Below, piece after piece: positions 21,388 through 29,511 of a stretch of 34,428 nt of DNA. The DNA comes from a virus, in IMG/VR virus record IMGVR_UViG_3300042991_000760, positions 1-34,428 of that record. One strand, given 5' to 3'. The notes beneath the pieces are model-generated. The model worked only from the letters and a program-made list of their open reading frames with translations. It did no database searches and had not been told where the DNA came from. Numbering within the stretch: position 1 is the stretch's first letter; every line of letters begins with the position of its first letter. A program made the translations under genes and the position numbers.

Positions 21388-22545
21388 TTACGACTGTGCG
21401 TAGATTGCCACGCCGAACGTCTCGACATTGGCGAGCTGGAGGCCGAGCTCTGACAGGTATTCGCCCATCTCTTCATCGGCATCATTGTCCTGAATGTCTT
21501 CACGGAGGATGTGCTTTCTACCTTCGATGAAGCGGATCATGAGTTTGCTCATATCCATGACGATACCCATGTAGCCGAAGATAGGCCCTTCGAAGATGTC
21601 GGTCACGATGAGCACCAGCTCCCCGTGCACAGTCTTGTACTTCTTAATGACCATTCCCAGGGTGGTTTCGCTCTGGGAGATCATGACCTTATCCGTTGCC
21701 CAGGTATCGAATACGGTTGCCCATGCCCTGGAGCATACGAATGCCTTGGTCTTCTTGCCGAAGCGCATGACTTTTTCAAGCCATTTGTTGAATTCGGCCT
21801 GGGTTGGCCAATCGCCGAAGTCTTTGTAGTTCGGGCAGGTTTCGAGCCACTCCAGGACGCCGCCGGTTGTCCTTTCAGCGTGTTCGCCCGAGGTTTCCTC
21901 GGAGCGTTCTGAGAAGATGAGTGTCCTTTCGATGTCGATCCGGTGGGTGAGAAGCTCTTCCTTCTTCATCTCCGGGAGCGTCTTTTCGCCTTTGTTCTTG
22001 CAGTGCTTTTCTGTCTCCGTAAGGCCGAATGGTGTCCTGATAATCTGGGTATAGTTGTACTTCTCTGTGGGCTTCGGGAGTTTGATACTCCTGGTGCCGG
22101 CGCCTTCCTGGTTGGAGTTGCCGATGATGAGCAGGTCGTCGTTGTGGATGAGAGCTGTGGCGGCGTATGTGGCGCCTATTGACCTGGTCACAGTGAGTGT
22201 GCTGGTTGCCGCTGTCACCAGGGTAACGCGCATCGTTTCTTTTGTTCTGGGTACCTTGACAATGTCTCCTGCGCGGAAATAGGTGATGTTGGCGACGACG
22301 ATGTCGGTATCCGCCGATGTATATCCTGCGGCACAGTTGATCTTCGACCATCTGGGGCTGAGAGTTTTCTCATGCCAGAAGAATTTCGGATCATCGGTGA
22401 CTTTTGACCGGAGTTTCGTGAGAAATACAAGAAGCTGGCTTTCGTCGGGAAGAAGTTTCTCGATCTCTTCCTGGACGTCGTATACTCTTCGCTGGCCTAC
22501 ATGGTCAGCTCTTTCCATTGAACCGCTGGTAAGTACAGCGCACAT
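21388..22545 (-). CDS. Major capsid protein (SU10/DUF5309-like)
   Basis: 385 residues. Features of the SU10-type HK97-fold capsid family are visible: N-terminal RVYDVQEEIEKLLPDESQLL, TKLRSKV and FFWHEKT, a beta insertion with TYFRAGDIVKVP and LTVTRSIGATYA, then IIRTPFGLTETEK, a glycine-rich turn GGVLEWLETCPN, and C-terminal strands with LVTDIFEGPIFGYMG. Gene order portal, scaffold, capsid supports it. This would form the icosahedral shell. Confidence is high for capsid, moderate for the subfamily. Confidence 0.8.
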   Translation of the reverse strand: MCAVLTSGSMERADHVGQRRVYDVQEEIEKLLPDESQLLVFLTKLRSKVTDDPKFFWHEKTLSPRWSKINCAAGYTSADTDIVVANITYFRAGDIVKVPRTKETMRVTLVTAATSTLTVTRSIGATYAATALIHNDDLLIIGNSNQEGAGTRSIKLPKPTEKYNYTQIIRTPFGLTETEKHCKNKGEKTLPEMKKEELLTHRIDIERTLIFSERSEETSGEHAERTTGGVLEWLETCPNYKDFGDWPTQAEFNKWLEKVMRFGKKTKAFVCSRAWATVFDTWATDKVMISQSETTLGMVIKKYKTVHGELVLIVTDIFEGPIFGYMGIVMDMSKLMIRFIEGRKHILREDIQDNDADEEMGEYLSELGLQLANVETFGVAIYAQS

Positions 22546-22559
22546 AGATAGTTACCTCC

Positions 22560-23549
22560 TTAATATTCAAATAGTGCTTTTGGTTTTTCGTTTTTGAATA
22601 TCCCGAGAGGATCTGCTTTCGGCGCGGCCTGGGCTACGGTTCTCGCCTGTGAAGGAGTGGTGATCTGGAATCCCCGGGAAGCCTGTGCGGCTTCCTGTCT
22701 TGCGTTTTCCTGCGCCACTGCCACTACATTTGCCTTTTGCTCTTCAGTTACATTGCCAAGTACATACCTGTATGCCATGTCTATGGGGTCTATGCCGGCT
22801 TTTCTGGCCTGGTCCAGCATTCCTGTTTGTTTCAGGTACGACAGGACATTGTAGACAGGTTCTTCATACTGTTTGAATAGTGGGTTCTTTTCGGCAAAGT
22901 CTTTTATGTGCCCAGCATACATAGCTTCCTGCTGCTGCAGTTGCTGATGCGTCTGCAATGTGTTTTGGAGAATGTTTTGCTGCAATGGGTTGATTATATC
23001 TTGATTCTGCAGGGCCTGTTTTACCGCGTTTTCCACGTAATGTGGGATGTTGACTCCCATATTGAAGATCATTGATTCCGGGTCTTTTTCGAAGTTTGCG
23101 TGGAAATCGTTCCAGGTATCTTCCTTTCGCTTGTTGTCGAACTCATGGAAGAAACGAGGTTCCGGTGCTTGCGGTGGTTGCTGTTGTTGCTGGGCCTGTA
23201 ATTGTTGAGCGTATTTGGCAAATTCCGCTCTTTCCTGGGCCGCTCGATAATAAGCTCTTTCGAGTTCCTCATGGGACTTATCGTAGTCTTCGAGTGATTT
23301 GTATTTTCCCTTGTAGAATGCCTGTTCGGCTTTCTGTTCAGACGTGGGAACCTGGGGCTCTGCTGCGGGCTCTTCTGTCACCGACTCCGGGGGAGCGGTA
23401 TCGTCCTCCAGTGCCTCGAACAGTGTGGAGCTCGATGCGCTCTGACCTGCATCGGGTGCCGGTGTAGATGCTGGCTCAGGTGAACTGGCCTGCGATCCTC
23501 CGGTTGATGCAGGGGCGCTTGCGACTGCTCCCGTCATGGTATCGCTCAT
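22560..23549 (-). CDS. Putative scaffolding protein
   Basis: 329 residues, start overlapping the upstream stop (ATGA). It has a disordered Ala/Ser/Pro/Glu-rich N-terminus (1-75), a coiled-coil middle with Gln runs (QQLQAQQQQQ), helical NPLQQNILQNTLQTHQQLQQ, and a C-terminal helix/loop region ending KALFEY. An acidic N-terminus plus Gln-rich helices directly before the capsid gene is typical of podoviral scaffolds that guide procapsid assembly and exit. Assigned by position and composition. Confidence 0.65.
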   Translation of the reverse strand: MSDTMTGAVASAPASTGGSQASSPEPASTPAPDAGQSASSSTLFEALEDDTAPPESVTEEPAAEPQVPTSEQKAEQAFYKGKYKSLEDYDKSHEELERAYYRAAQERAEFAKYAQQLQAQQQQQPPQAPEPRFFHEFDNKRKEDTWNDFHANFEKDPESMIFNMGVNIPHYVENAVKQALQNQDIINPLQQNILQNTLQTHQQLQQQEAMYAGHIKDFAEKNPLFKQYEEPVYNVLSYLKQTGMLDQARKAGIDPIDMAYRYVLGNVTEEQKANVVAVAQENARQEAAQASRGFQITTPSQARTVAQAAPKADPLGIFKNEKPKALFEY

Positions 23550-23857
23550 TTTTGTTTTCGCTCCTTTGGTATATAGTTTTGGTGCTTCTCAAGTTGTTCT
23601 TCGCACCACTTACCCTCTGATATACCATTATTTACCATAGTCAGGATTTTCTGTATAGTCCTGGCCTCCATTTTGAGAGCCTCTGAACCCTCATCGCTTT
23701 TTGAGTTTAAAAAATTTTCGTAGCAATTTTTCTGCGTTGACTGAAAAAATCCCAGAACAAGCTGCCAGCCCTCCTGTTCTGCCATTTTCTGCAGTTTTCT
23801 TCCTTTTTCTACTTTTTCCCTGAATTTATGCATCTGGCTACTCGAAATTCTTATCAC
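23546..23857 (-). CDS. Small charged helical protein, unknown
   Basis: 103 residues from GTG at 23857 with AGGAAAC just upstream, overlapping the portal 3' end by 20 nt; the ATG at 23833 (MHKFREKVEK) is an alternative start. Almost wholly helical and basic (FREKVEKGRKLQKMAEQEGW; EQLEKHQNYIPKERKQK). Its stop overlaps the scaffold start (ATGA). A role in head assembly is suggested only by position. Confidence 0.6.
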   Translation of the reverse strand: MIRISSSQMHKFREKVEKGRKLQKMAEQEGWQLVLGFFQSTQKNCYENFLNSKSDEGSEALKMEARTIQKILTMVNNGISEGKWCEEQLEKHQNYIPKERKQK

Positions 23858-25835
23858 TGTTTCCTATCGCTCCTCTCGCGTTTTTCTTGGTTACGTCAAT
23901 CGCATTTTCCATCGGCGGCTGTTTCGCTGGATGGTTGAATCCTTTCACCTGCTCACCAAAGACCAGGTCTTCTCGTTTCTCCATTCGTTCCTTCTGGTGC
24001 GATGCTTCCTGCTGTTGCGCCTGTTGTTGCTGCATCTGCTGCTGCTGGGCCATCTGCTGCTGTTGCATCTGCATCTGCTGCTGTTGCTGCATCTGAATTT
24101 CCTGGGTCGTCATGCAGAGTTCTTCAGGATTTTCTATCTCCATGATTTTGTAAACGCGCCGCGCCAGCGCATCCCACTTCTGCGAGTTCGCCATCTGCGG
24201 GATACCTCCGACTGTCTGGAGCAGTGTCATGATGAGCTGCTTGTTGGCTTCCTTTGTTGAGCTGTTCGGGTCATAAGTTGGAATAACATCAAAGTCTTCA
24301 ATGATCATGTCTTTGTTCGCTTTCACCGATTCGTCCTCGGTGAGGTTGAAGGTCTGCTCGTTGGTGAGGAATAGATTGTTCAGCCCTATCATCTTCTCTA
24401 CTGTCGGCACCACACCGTTCTGTGCGTTATAGAGCAGGTGGAATCTGAACCTGGCCTGGCTCTGGTTTGTGAGCGTGGTAACTCCGGTGGCTGTGTCGTT
24501 CATGGATGGGGAGTTCATCCCCCTGAAATAGTCATTGATTCCGGTGATGTCGGAGGCCATCTGTTTTTTGCGGTCCTCTTCTTGGTAGAATGCGGCGAAG
24601 GGCGTATCCCTTCCGTCAAAAGCCCGCCTGATGATTTTGTTGAGGTCTTCCCCTTCATTGATTTCGATTTTCTTGAAGGGCCACATTTTGTCCAGGTCCC
24701 GGGGGTCCGTGAGTTTTCCCTGGCCGACGAACCATGGGGAGTTGAGTTGCATGATGATCCAGTTGTTTCGTGCATTGTGCTGCCAGGTCATATCTGAGGA
24801 GATCTCGTAGAGCAGCTCGCAGAGTCCGATGCCGTAGAACGAATATTCCTTCGGGATATAGGGATATGAGATGATGTTGTTGCCCCCGTTGAAAAAAGGC
24901 TCCCACTCTGAGCGCACGATGAATTTTCTGTTGAGGATAAAGATGAACCATCCGTCTTTGTACCATTCGATGACTTCATACCGCTTCTCGTCTCCCTGGA
25001 AGAATCGGTAATCATTGTAGCCCATGAGGTCTTCCCTTTCTGCGGGGCCCTGGTCCTGGTGTCCCATATCTTCGAGGGTTTCCATGTCAAAGTCACGGTT
25101 TTTCGTGTGGAATACTGCTTGCCCGTCTGGGCCTTTTTTGAAGAGATTTCTGATTTGCTTTTCTGAGAGATAGGCGAAGTGGCAGTATTCTTCAAGAAAT
25201 TCTCCGTAGAAGGCTGTGGGATCCGGGAGGAAGGACCAGAGGTCGATGGGTGTGACCATGGGTCCGTCAAAAGTGGTGATTGGTCTTCTCTCTACCCCAG
25301 CCGCCATTTCGAATATCTGGTCAAACATCGGAACTTTCATCTTCTTGGTTCGCTTCAGGTGCTTAATTTTTCGTTCCCATGATACTTTCTGAATGGCCGT
25401 GCCGTAGGTGCCGCTTTCCATCATGGTGGTGACCATTGATCGGCTGTACTTCATCTTCCGAAGTTGGCAGGAAATTATCTTGTCGGTAATGTCCTTTTTC
25501 CAGTTATCCACGGGAGAGTTGAGGTTATTGGGCTTTATGGTGCAGAAGTTCTTTAGGGGATTCATGAAGGCTTCCGTGAGGCTGGGAACTACCGTGTAGA
25601 GCATCATGGGGGCCAGGGGCACTGAGGTGTTACTCTCCCATTCCCTCTCATATTCGAGCGTATCCATGTAGTTCATACGCATCTTGTAAAAGGCTTTCCA
25701 ATCCTCCTTATATGGCGAGCGGTATTGTTCGGCTCGCGTGATAAAGTCCTGGCATTGTTTTACCAGGTCCTTTTCCTCTTCTTCGCTCAGATTGAGCTCT
25801 TCGAGATATTCGTTATTATCTAGGATGTCGTTCAT
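23838..25835 (-). CDS. Portal protein
   Basis: 665 residues, start overlapping the terminase nuclease stop (ATGA). It has the podoviral portal pattern: N-terminal helices with YKEDWKAFYKMRMNYMDTLE, YTVVPSLTEAFM, MESGTYGTAIQKVSWER, TPIDLWSFLPDPTA and YFRGMNSPSMNDTATGVTTL. A Gln-rich barrel-like segment (QMQQQQQMQMQQQQMAQQQQ, about 570-600) precedes a basic tail. The long length and Gln-rich barrel resemble P22-type portals. It forms the dodecameric vertex for DNA entry and tail attachment. Confidence 0.85.
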   Translation of the reverse strand: MNDILDNNEYLEELNLSEEEEKDLVKQCQDFITRAEQYRSPYKEDWKAFYKMRMNYMDTLEYEREWESNTSVPLAPMMLYTVVPSLTEAFMNPLKNFCTIKPNNLNSPVDNWKKDITDKIISCQLRKMKYSRSMVTTMMESGTYGTAIQKVSWERKIKHLKRTKKMKVPMFDQIFEMAAGVERRPITTFDGPMVTPIDLWSFLPDPTAFYGEFLEEYCHFAYLSEKQIRNLFKKGPDGQAVFHTKNRDFDMETLEDMGHQDQGPAEREDLMGYNDYRFFQGDEKRYEVIEWYKDGWFIFILNRKFIVRSEWEPFFNGGNNIISYPYIPKEYSFYGIGLCELLYEISSDMTWQHNARNNWIIMQLNSPWFVGQGKLTDPRDLDKMWPFKKIEINEGEDLNKIIRRAFDGRDTPFAAFYQEEDRKKQMASDITGINDYFRGMNSPSMNDTATGVTTLTNQSQARFRFHLLYNAQNGVVPTVEKMIGLNNLFLTNEQTFNLTEDESVKANKDMIIEDFDVIPTYDPNSSTKEANKQLIMTLLQTVGGIPQMANSQKWDALARRVYKIMEIENPEELCMTTQEIQMQQQQQMQMQQQQMAQQQQMQQQQAQQQEASHQKERMEKREDLVFGEQVKGFNHPAKQPPMENAIDVTKKNARGAIGNSDKNFE

Positions 25836-26755
25836 ATTCTTCTCCTTCTGCTATTTCCCGGGCCCGGGATGTGGTAGGTTCTTTTTGGCCTTGGTTCGTT
25901 TGTGAGGCTTCGCGCCAGGCCAACGATGTCAAGGAAGTTGACTACGAAGTACCTGAGTCCATCCATGAGGTGTCCGTAGATGTTTCCGTCTTCTGGTTTT
26001 TCGCTTTCCTTTTTCGTGATGCCGGGTTTTGTGGGCTCAAAAATGTATCCTCCGAAAAATCCGTGGGAGAGGAATACGCATCCTTCGTCTTCGCTGTTGA
26101 GCATTATCTGCCCGGATTTTATGAGGTTTCTTACTCTGTCTGTTCCGTATTTGATGCCTTTTTTCGTGTAAATCGGGTATACCCCGTGCTTTGCCATGAG
26201 ACTGATGCAGGTTGCGTTCGTCATAGGATTTTTCTGCAGGCCGGCTATGTCGCAGCAGTCTTTGATGACGTAAGGTTCATCCCAAGCTGTTTTTTCGTTT
26301 CGGAATACCGGTAGGATTTGCCTGAGGAGGAAGTCCTCGAATTCAATGTCTTCCCCCTGGATACATTTAATGATGTATGTCCTCGGGATGTCGTTGTAGT
26401 TTGTGTTTTTGGTGTCGGTTTGGAGATACATCACTGCTGGGTGATGGTAGCCAAAGTCCCAGCACCTGAATATTGTGGGAAGGAACGGGTTCAGGGGAGC
26501 TGGTCTGAACATCTCCCGCTTAAACTCCCCGTAGAACCTTTTTCCTCCCCTGGCATTCCAGTTGATTTCCATTTCGCGTTCGATGTCAGCCTCGCTCATA
26601 TTCTCGGTGGCTTCCTCGAACCATTCCCTGCCTTTCTCAGTTATGGGGTCCTTGTCTGGGTCTGCGGTATAATGCACTTCCAGGCATGGCAATTTGTTCT
26701 TCGGGTTTCTCCAGAATCTGATGCCTTTCATGAGGTGAATAGCGTTAAGCGACAT
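25832..26755 (-). CDS. terL: Terminase large subunit, nuclease part
   Basis: 307 residues. RNase H-like nuclease motifs are in order: CWDFGYHHPA (Asp100), VIKDCCDIAG (Asp166/169) and HLMDGLRYF (Asp265), expected to bind the two catalytic metals that cut concatemeric DNA. The N-terminal linker (VHYTADPDKDP; EWFEEATENMSEADIEREME) is what normally follows the ATPase domain in a one-piece TerL. Its ATG lies inside the 3' end of the ATPase gene (11-nt overlap, +1 frame). Complete as a domain but lacks an ATPase. Confidence 0.85.
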   Translation of the reverse strand: MSLNAIHLMKGIRFWRNPKNKLPCLEVHYTADPDKDPITEKGREWFEEATENMSEADIEREMEINWNARGGKRFYGEFKREMFRPAPLNPFLPTIFRCWDFGYHHPAVMYLQTDTKNTNYNDIPRTYIIKCIQGEDIEFEDFLLRQILPVFRNEKTAWDEPYVIKDCCDIAGLQKNPMTNATCISLMAKHGVYPIYTKKGIKYGTDRVRNLIKSGQIMLNSEDEGCVFLSHGFFGGYIFEPTKPGITKKESEKPEDGNIYGHLMDGLRYFVVNFLDIVGLARSLTNEPRPKRTYHIPGPGNSRRRRI

Positions 26756-27434
26756 ATTTTTCCACCACTTTCATGGTATCCATCACCATTTCCTTCATGA
26801 ACCCTTCCTCTGCCGAGCTCACGATAGTCATCCTGCCACCACCCACGATGGTTGGTTTGGCGGCTCGGTATGCTTCATCCATGTCTTCTTGGAAGGCACC
26901 TTCGTCTGAGAGAATGGCCGATGCAGTCTTCTGCCGGATCTGCGAGCCGCCCTTCGCCAGTGCCAGTACCTGGCTCCGGTTTGAGAAGTAGGTCTTTTCC
27001 GTGAGAGACTTCACCACCTTGACCTTTTCTTTGAAGCATGGTTCGAGGTGGTAATAGATAAACATGAATCGCTCCAGGAGTTCATTGGCGTCTTCTTGCT
27101 TCTGGGCCTGGATATAGATTCTCTGGGAGTTCCTGGAAATGGCGAGCCACAGATGCAGGCCCAGCATGAGCCAGGTAATAAGCATTTGCCGGCTCTTTGG
27201 GATGAGGAGCACGGGGTACATCCACCGGAGGTCTTCTTTCATTGCTGACCAGTATTCGGTCACGATGCGGAGATAGTCTTTGTCTGGGAGTTTTTTTGTA
27301 GGGGAGAGATGGTCGTGGGGATCTTCTGTGTAGCAGAAATTGCTGACGAAATACCAGGCATCGAGTCTTGATGCCATGATTTCTATCTCAGCGCAGGTCG
27401 CGTGAACGCTGTGGGGAATGATTATCTTGCTCAC
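26745..27434 (-). CDS. terL: Terminase large subunit, ATPase part
   Basis: 229 residues. LLIPKSRQMLITWL (about 77-89) is the Walker A-type motif of phage packaging ATPases and SAILSDEGAF (Asp177-Glu178) the Walker B; a coupling-type MTIVSSAEEG follows. It ends VVEKYVA just where the nuclease domain would begin. The nuclease is the next gene in another frame. This may be a genuine two-gene terminase, translation-coupled by ATG inside the ATPase end, or one gene broken by an indel. Start overlaps the small-terminase stop (GTGA). Confidence 0.85.
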   Translation of the reverse strand: MSKIIIPHSVHATCAEIEIMASRLDAWYFVSNFCYTEDPHDHLSPTKKLPDKDYLRIVTEYWSAMKEDLRWMYPVLLIPKSRQMLITWLMLGLHLWLAISRNSQRIYIQAQKQEDANELLERFMFIYYHLEPCFKEKVKVVKSLTEKTYFSNRSQVLALAKGGSQIRQKTASAILSDEGAFQEDMDEAYRAAKPTIVGGGRMTIVSSAEEGFMKEMVMDTMKVVEKYVA

Positions 27435-27838
27435 ACTGCAATCCTTTTCTTGATCACTTCGAGTGCTTTTTCTGTGCGTTCTATGAGCTCGTTTGTGTCT
27501 TTGACCTCTCCTTCGATGAGTCCCGATTCGTCCGGGTTAAGGATGTGCTTTTTGTAACTGATCAACCGGTCATGGATCATACAGCTCGCGTTGGTCATTG
27601 CCTGGTAGTCTTTCGTGGTGAGCTCGGCGCCCTTCTCTTTTATCCCAAGGTACCAGTCCTGGAAGAGGTCCGATAGAGCCTCTAGCATGAATAGGTTGTT
27701 AAGTTCGAGCACATGGAGTTTCTCCAGGATATCTTTTGACTTGTCGATGATGGCGCTCTGGAGTTTCCGTTTTTCCACATCCAGTTTCTCCAGGGCCCTG
27801 AATCTTATGTCTTTGTCTTTCCAATCGTCTTTTCCCAT
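27431..27838 (-). CDS. Putative terminase small subunit
   Basis: 135 residues, first gene of the late block, with a near-perfect ribosome site AAGGAGGTGATGAC before ATG. Charged and helical: KDDWKDKDIRFRALEKLDVE at the start, a central LELNNLFMLEALSDLFQDWY helix, and an acidic/basic C-terminal helix ending ALEVIKKRIAV. Position directly before the large subunit is the main reason for the call. Small terminases are helical DNA-binding oligomers that recognise the packaging site. No helix-turn-helix is certain. Confidence 0.6.
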   Translation of the reverse strand: MGKDDWKDKDIRFRALEKLDVEKRKLQSAIIDKSKDILEKLHVLELNNLFMLEALSDLFQDWYLGIKEKGAELTTKDYQAMTNASCMIHDRLISYKKHILNPDESGLIEGEVKDTNELIERTEKALEVIKKRIAV

Positions 27839-27857
27839 GTCATCACCTCCTTGGAAT

Positions 27858-27887
27858 ATTCTAGTACTATTTTGGAGAAAAAGTCAA
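27858..27887 (-). promoter_or_regulatory. Sigma70-like promoter for the late operon
   Basis: On the minus strand, TTGACT (27887..27882) and TAGAAT (27863..27858) are separated by 18 nt, each one mismatch from consensus. The -35 overlaps the T run of the upstream terminator. The predicted start near 27851 leaves almost no leader before the Shine-Dalgarno sequence, which is a weakness of the call. Confidence 0.45.
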
Positions 27888-27914
27888 AAAAAAGGAGGCC
27901 CTTTTCAGGGCCCC
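27886..27914 (-). terminator. Rho-independent terminator ending the replication block
   Basis: The transcribed strand reads GGGGCCCT-GAAA-AGGGCCTCC followed by eight T. The stem pairs 8 bp with one bulged U and a tight GAAA loop (hairpin 27894..27914, U tract 27886..27893). It lies between the RuvC-block genes and the small terminase. Confidence 0.85.
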
Positions 27915-27957
27915 GTGCTTTTGATTATCTTATTCCTCGTCGAATTTGGTGATATTT

Positions 27958-27989
27958 GAAAGAGCAACACTAGAGAAAAGCGCTCTTTC
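27958..27989. other. Inverted repeats in the early/late intergenic region
   Basis: GAAAGAGC at 27958..27965 matches GCTCTTTC at 27982..27989 (8 bp, 16-nt loop). A second small hairpin, CTGTTC-TATC-GAACAG, lies near 28018..28033. The rest of 27915..28078 holds no ORF I support. These could be regulator sites or RNA processing signals for the switch between the two gene blocks. Confidence 0.45.
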
Positions 27990-28078
27990 TTGTATCCGCA
28001 TTAGATTCCATATCTGTTCGATAGAACAGAGTGGTTTTCACCTGCCTTTCATTTTTCAGACTTTATGTTCATCACTGA

Positions 28079-28423
28079 TCAGTGTAGGAACCTTTGGGTT
28101 TTCTGGAATTCTTCGAGATTATCGTTAAGCTTGTTTGCTATTTTTCTCGTTAAACCTTTTAGAGATTCGAATTTTTCACATTCGATGCTTTGGCACATAG
28201 CAGAATACTTATTGTCAGCCTGCTCCATCTCCTTTTCGAACTCTTTAAGCGTTTTTTCTGAATAGTCTTTTGGTGGTTGGCATGTTTTCTTTATGTGATT
28301 CATTATGAGGCATCCATCGCATAGCTTTGCCGCTTCTTCTGTGTCGCTTCCCGCCCTTTCCAGTATGGCGATAAACTCTTTTTTGATTTCCCTCAGGTTG
28401 TTTATTTCTTTTTCTCCTTTTTC
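28079..28423 (-). CDS. -1-frame extension of RuvC gene, or separate helical protein
   Basis: The frame is open and protein-like well before its only ATG (28303): EINNLREIKKEFIAILERAG, then DTEEAAKLCDGCLIMNHIKK, two helical segments and an end at TGA 28081-28079. No ATG, GTG or TTG precedes the protein-like part; only ATA or CTG codons follow an AAGGAG. The upstream RuvC gene carries A_AAA_AAG at 28429..28423, and a -1 slip there enters exactly this frame, giving a 279-residue fusion. Alternatives are initiation at the ATA overlapping the RuvC stop, a 74-residue protein from 28303, or an A-run sequencing error. Cys in CDGC and TC could bind metal. Confidence 0.5.
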   Translation of the reverse strand, partial: EKGEKEINNLREIKKEFIAILERAGSDTEEAAKLCDGCLIMNHIKKTCQPPKDYSEKTLKEFEKEMEQADNKYSAMCQSIECEKFESLKGLTRKIANKLNDNLEEFQKTQRFLH

Positions 28424-28917
28424 TTTTTTTGCATCGGCTCTGGTTTCTCAAATTCCTCGGGATACATCGTCATGTAGTAGTGCCCCAGGGCCACGCCTAT
28501 GGCATCCGTCTCGTCGTCCATGCAGGTGGTGAATTTGTAGCCCATGGCGATGAGCGTATCTCTGACCTGTTCTTTTTTGTCGCTGCCTCTCCCTATAGCA
28601 GCTTTCCATTCTGCAGGAGACCTCTCTATGAGCCTGATACCCATTGATCTGCATACGAATCTCACAGCGCCTACTACCTGGTGAATCATGGCAGTGGCTT
28701 TGATGTTCTTTACGAATACTGGCCGCTCTATTGCTGCCAGGTCGAATATTGTATTGTTTTTTAGGATAATGATTTTGAGCCTGTTGGCTATCTCGAAGAG
28801 TCTGTCTTCGAACCCGGGAGTTTTGACGCAGATTGCCCCGGAGGCAATTAGCTCGTCTTTTCTGAGTACAGCCCATCCAATGGCTCTTGAGCTTACATCG
28901 AGTCCGAGTGTGTACAT
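28402..28917 (-). CDS. ruvC: RuvC-type Holliday junction resolvase
   Basis: 171 residues from the ATG at 28917 (AAGGAGG 6 nt upstream). RuvC motifs are in order: TLGLDVSS (Asp7), LAAIERPVF (Glu64), and DDETDAIGVA (Asp135/138), the acidic residues that bind the catalytic metals. The family length is about 170. The enzyme would resolve replication and recombination branches before packaging. The C-terminus is a Lys-rich tail (PMQKKKKEKKK) on A-runs that include a slippery heptamer. The start overlaps the zinc-ribbon gene before it by 25 nt. Confidence 0.9.
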   Translation of the reverse strand: MYTLGLDVSSRAIGWAVLRKDELIASGAICVKTPGFEDRLFEIANRLKIIILKNNTIFDLAAIERPVFVKNIKATAMIHQVVGAVRFVCRSMGIRLIERSPAEWKAAIGRGSDKKEQVRDTLIAMGYKFTTCMDDETDAIGVALGHYYMTMYPEEFEKPEPMQKKKKEKKK

Positions 28918-29225
28918 TTTTTCCTCCTTTGCTCCTTGTTGTTTACCTCTATCGCCATAGGTATTTCGTTTCTTTCCAGGAGGTCGCTGACGTTCTTCTC
29001 GTGCTGCCTCAGTTTCTCCGCTTTCTCCTCTGGCGTGTCGGCGAGGTGCGACGAGTAAGTGACCGCCACCTCGCGGAACACCCCGAATGTCTCGCCACAA
29101 CTCTTGCAGTCTACCTCAGTCTCGCCCTCCATCGAGTCGAACTCCACCTCCCATGAGTCGCGGTCCTCGTAGCCGCAGAGTGGGCAGGTAATCAGGCGTG
29201 TGCTTTCGCAGTCTATTTCGCTCAT
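28893..29225 (-). CDS. Zinc-ribbon protein
   Basis: 110 residues; ATG overlaps the preceding stop (ATGA). Two Cys pairs, ITCPLCGYEDRDSW and VDCKSCGETFGVF, are 26 residues apart and form a standard zinc ribbon; the C-terminal part is helical (EEKAEKLRQHEKNVSDLLER) and basic. Zinc ribbons of this type often bind nucleic acid or act as small regulators. It lies in a run of four small Cys-rich genes before ruvC. Specific role unknown. Confidence 0.7.
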   Translation of the reverse strand: MSEIDCESTRLITCPLCGYEDRDSWEVEFDSMEGETEVDCKSCGETFGVFREVAVTYSSHLADTPEEKAEKLRQHEKNVSDLLERNEIPMAIEVNNKEQRRKKCTHSDSM

Positions 29226-29422
29226 GCTTCATCTCCTCCATCAGCGTCCAGCATACCCTCATCATACCCCTCTTTTTTGCCTCTCTCAAACTCTTTCACT
29301 AAGCAGTTTTCGCAGGGTTCGGGTGTTATTTTGAGACACATGTCCCTCGTCCATTCCTGCGCGAAATTTTTGGTCTCTACGCCACACTCACAGAATACAA
29401 TCACATCCACATCTACACTCAC
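29222..29422 (-). CDS. Small Cys-rich protein
   Basis: 66 residues from GTG at 29422, which overlaps the stop of the 30-residue gene as GTGA with GGGAGG upstream. Contains FCECG near the start and ENC (PEPCENCLVK) in the centre, an incomplete zinc-ribbon pattern, then an acidic Asp/Gly/Glu C-terminus ending ADGGDEA. Stop overlaps the next start (ATGA). Probably a small zinc-binding protein. Confidence 0.6.
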   Translation of the reverse strand: MSVDVDVIVFCECGVETKNFAQEWTRDMCLKITPEPCENCLVKEFERGKKEGYDEGMLDADGGDEA

Positions 29423-29511
29423 TTCACGCCTCCCTCATAATATCCACAATACATACACCAGTCACCGCTCATCGGTTTGCCACATTTTGGACACTCACTC
29501 ACTTTGCACAT
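29419..29511 (-). CDS. 30-residue zinc-ribbon peptide
   Basis: A 31-codon frame from ATG at 29511 to TGA at 29421-29419: MCKVSECPKCGKPMSGDWCM, then YCGYYEGGVK. Two CxxC knuckles (ECPKCGKP and DWCMYCGY) form an almost minimal zinc ribbon. Its start lies inside the upstream gene's 3' end (13-nt overlap) and its stop makes a GTGA overlap with the next gene, so it is placed exactly as a translated gene would be. Too short for most gene finders. Confidence 0.65.
   Translation of the reverse strand: MCKVSECPKCGKPMSGDWCMYCGYYEGGVK

Noticed and set aside
28245-28451. 68-residue Arg/Lys-rich frame overlapping ruvC end
   Set aside because: Third frame of an A-rich stretch; the -1 frame is far more protein-like.
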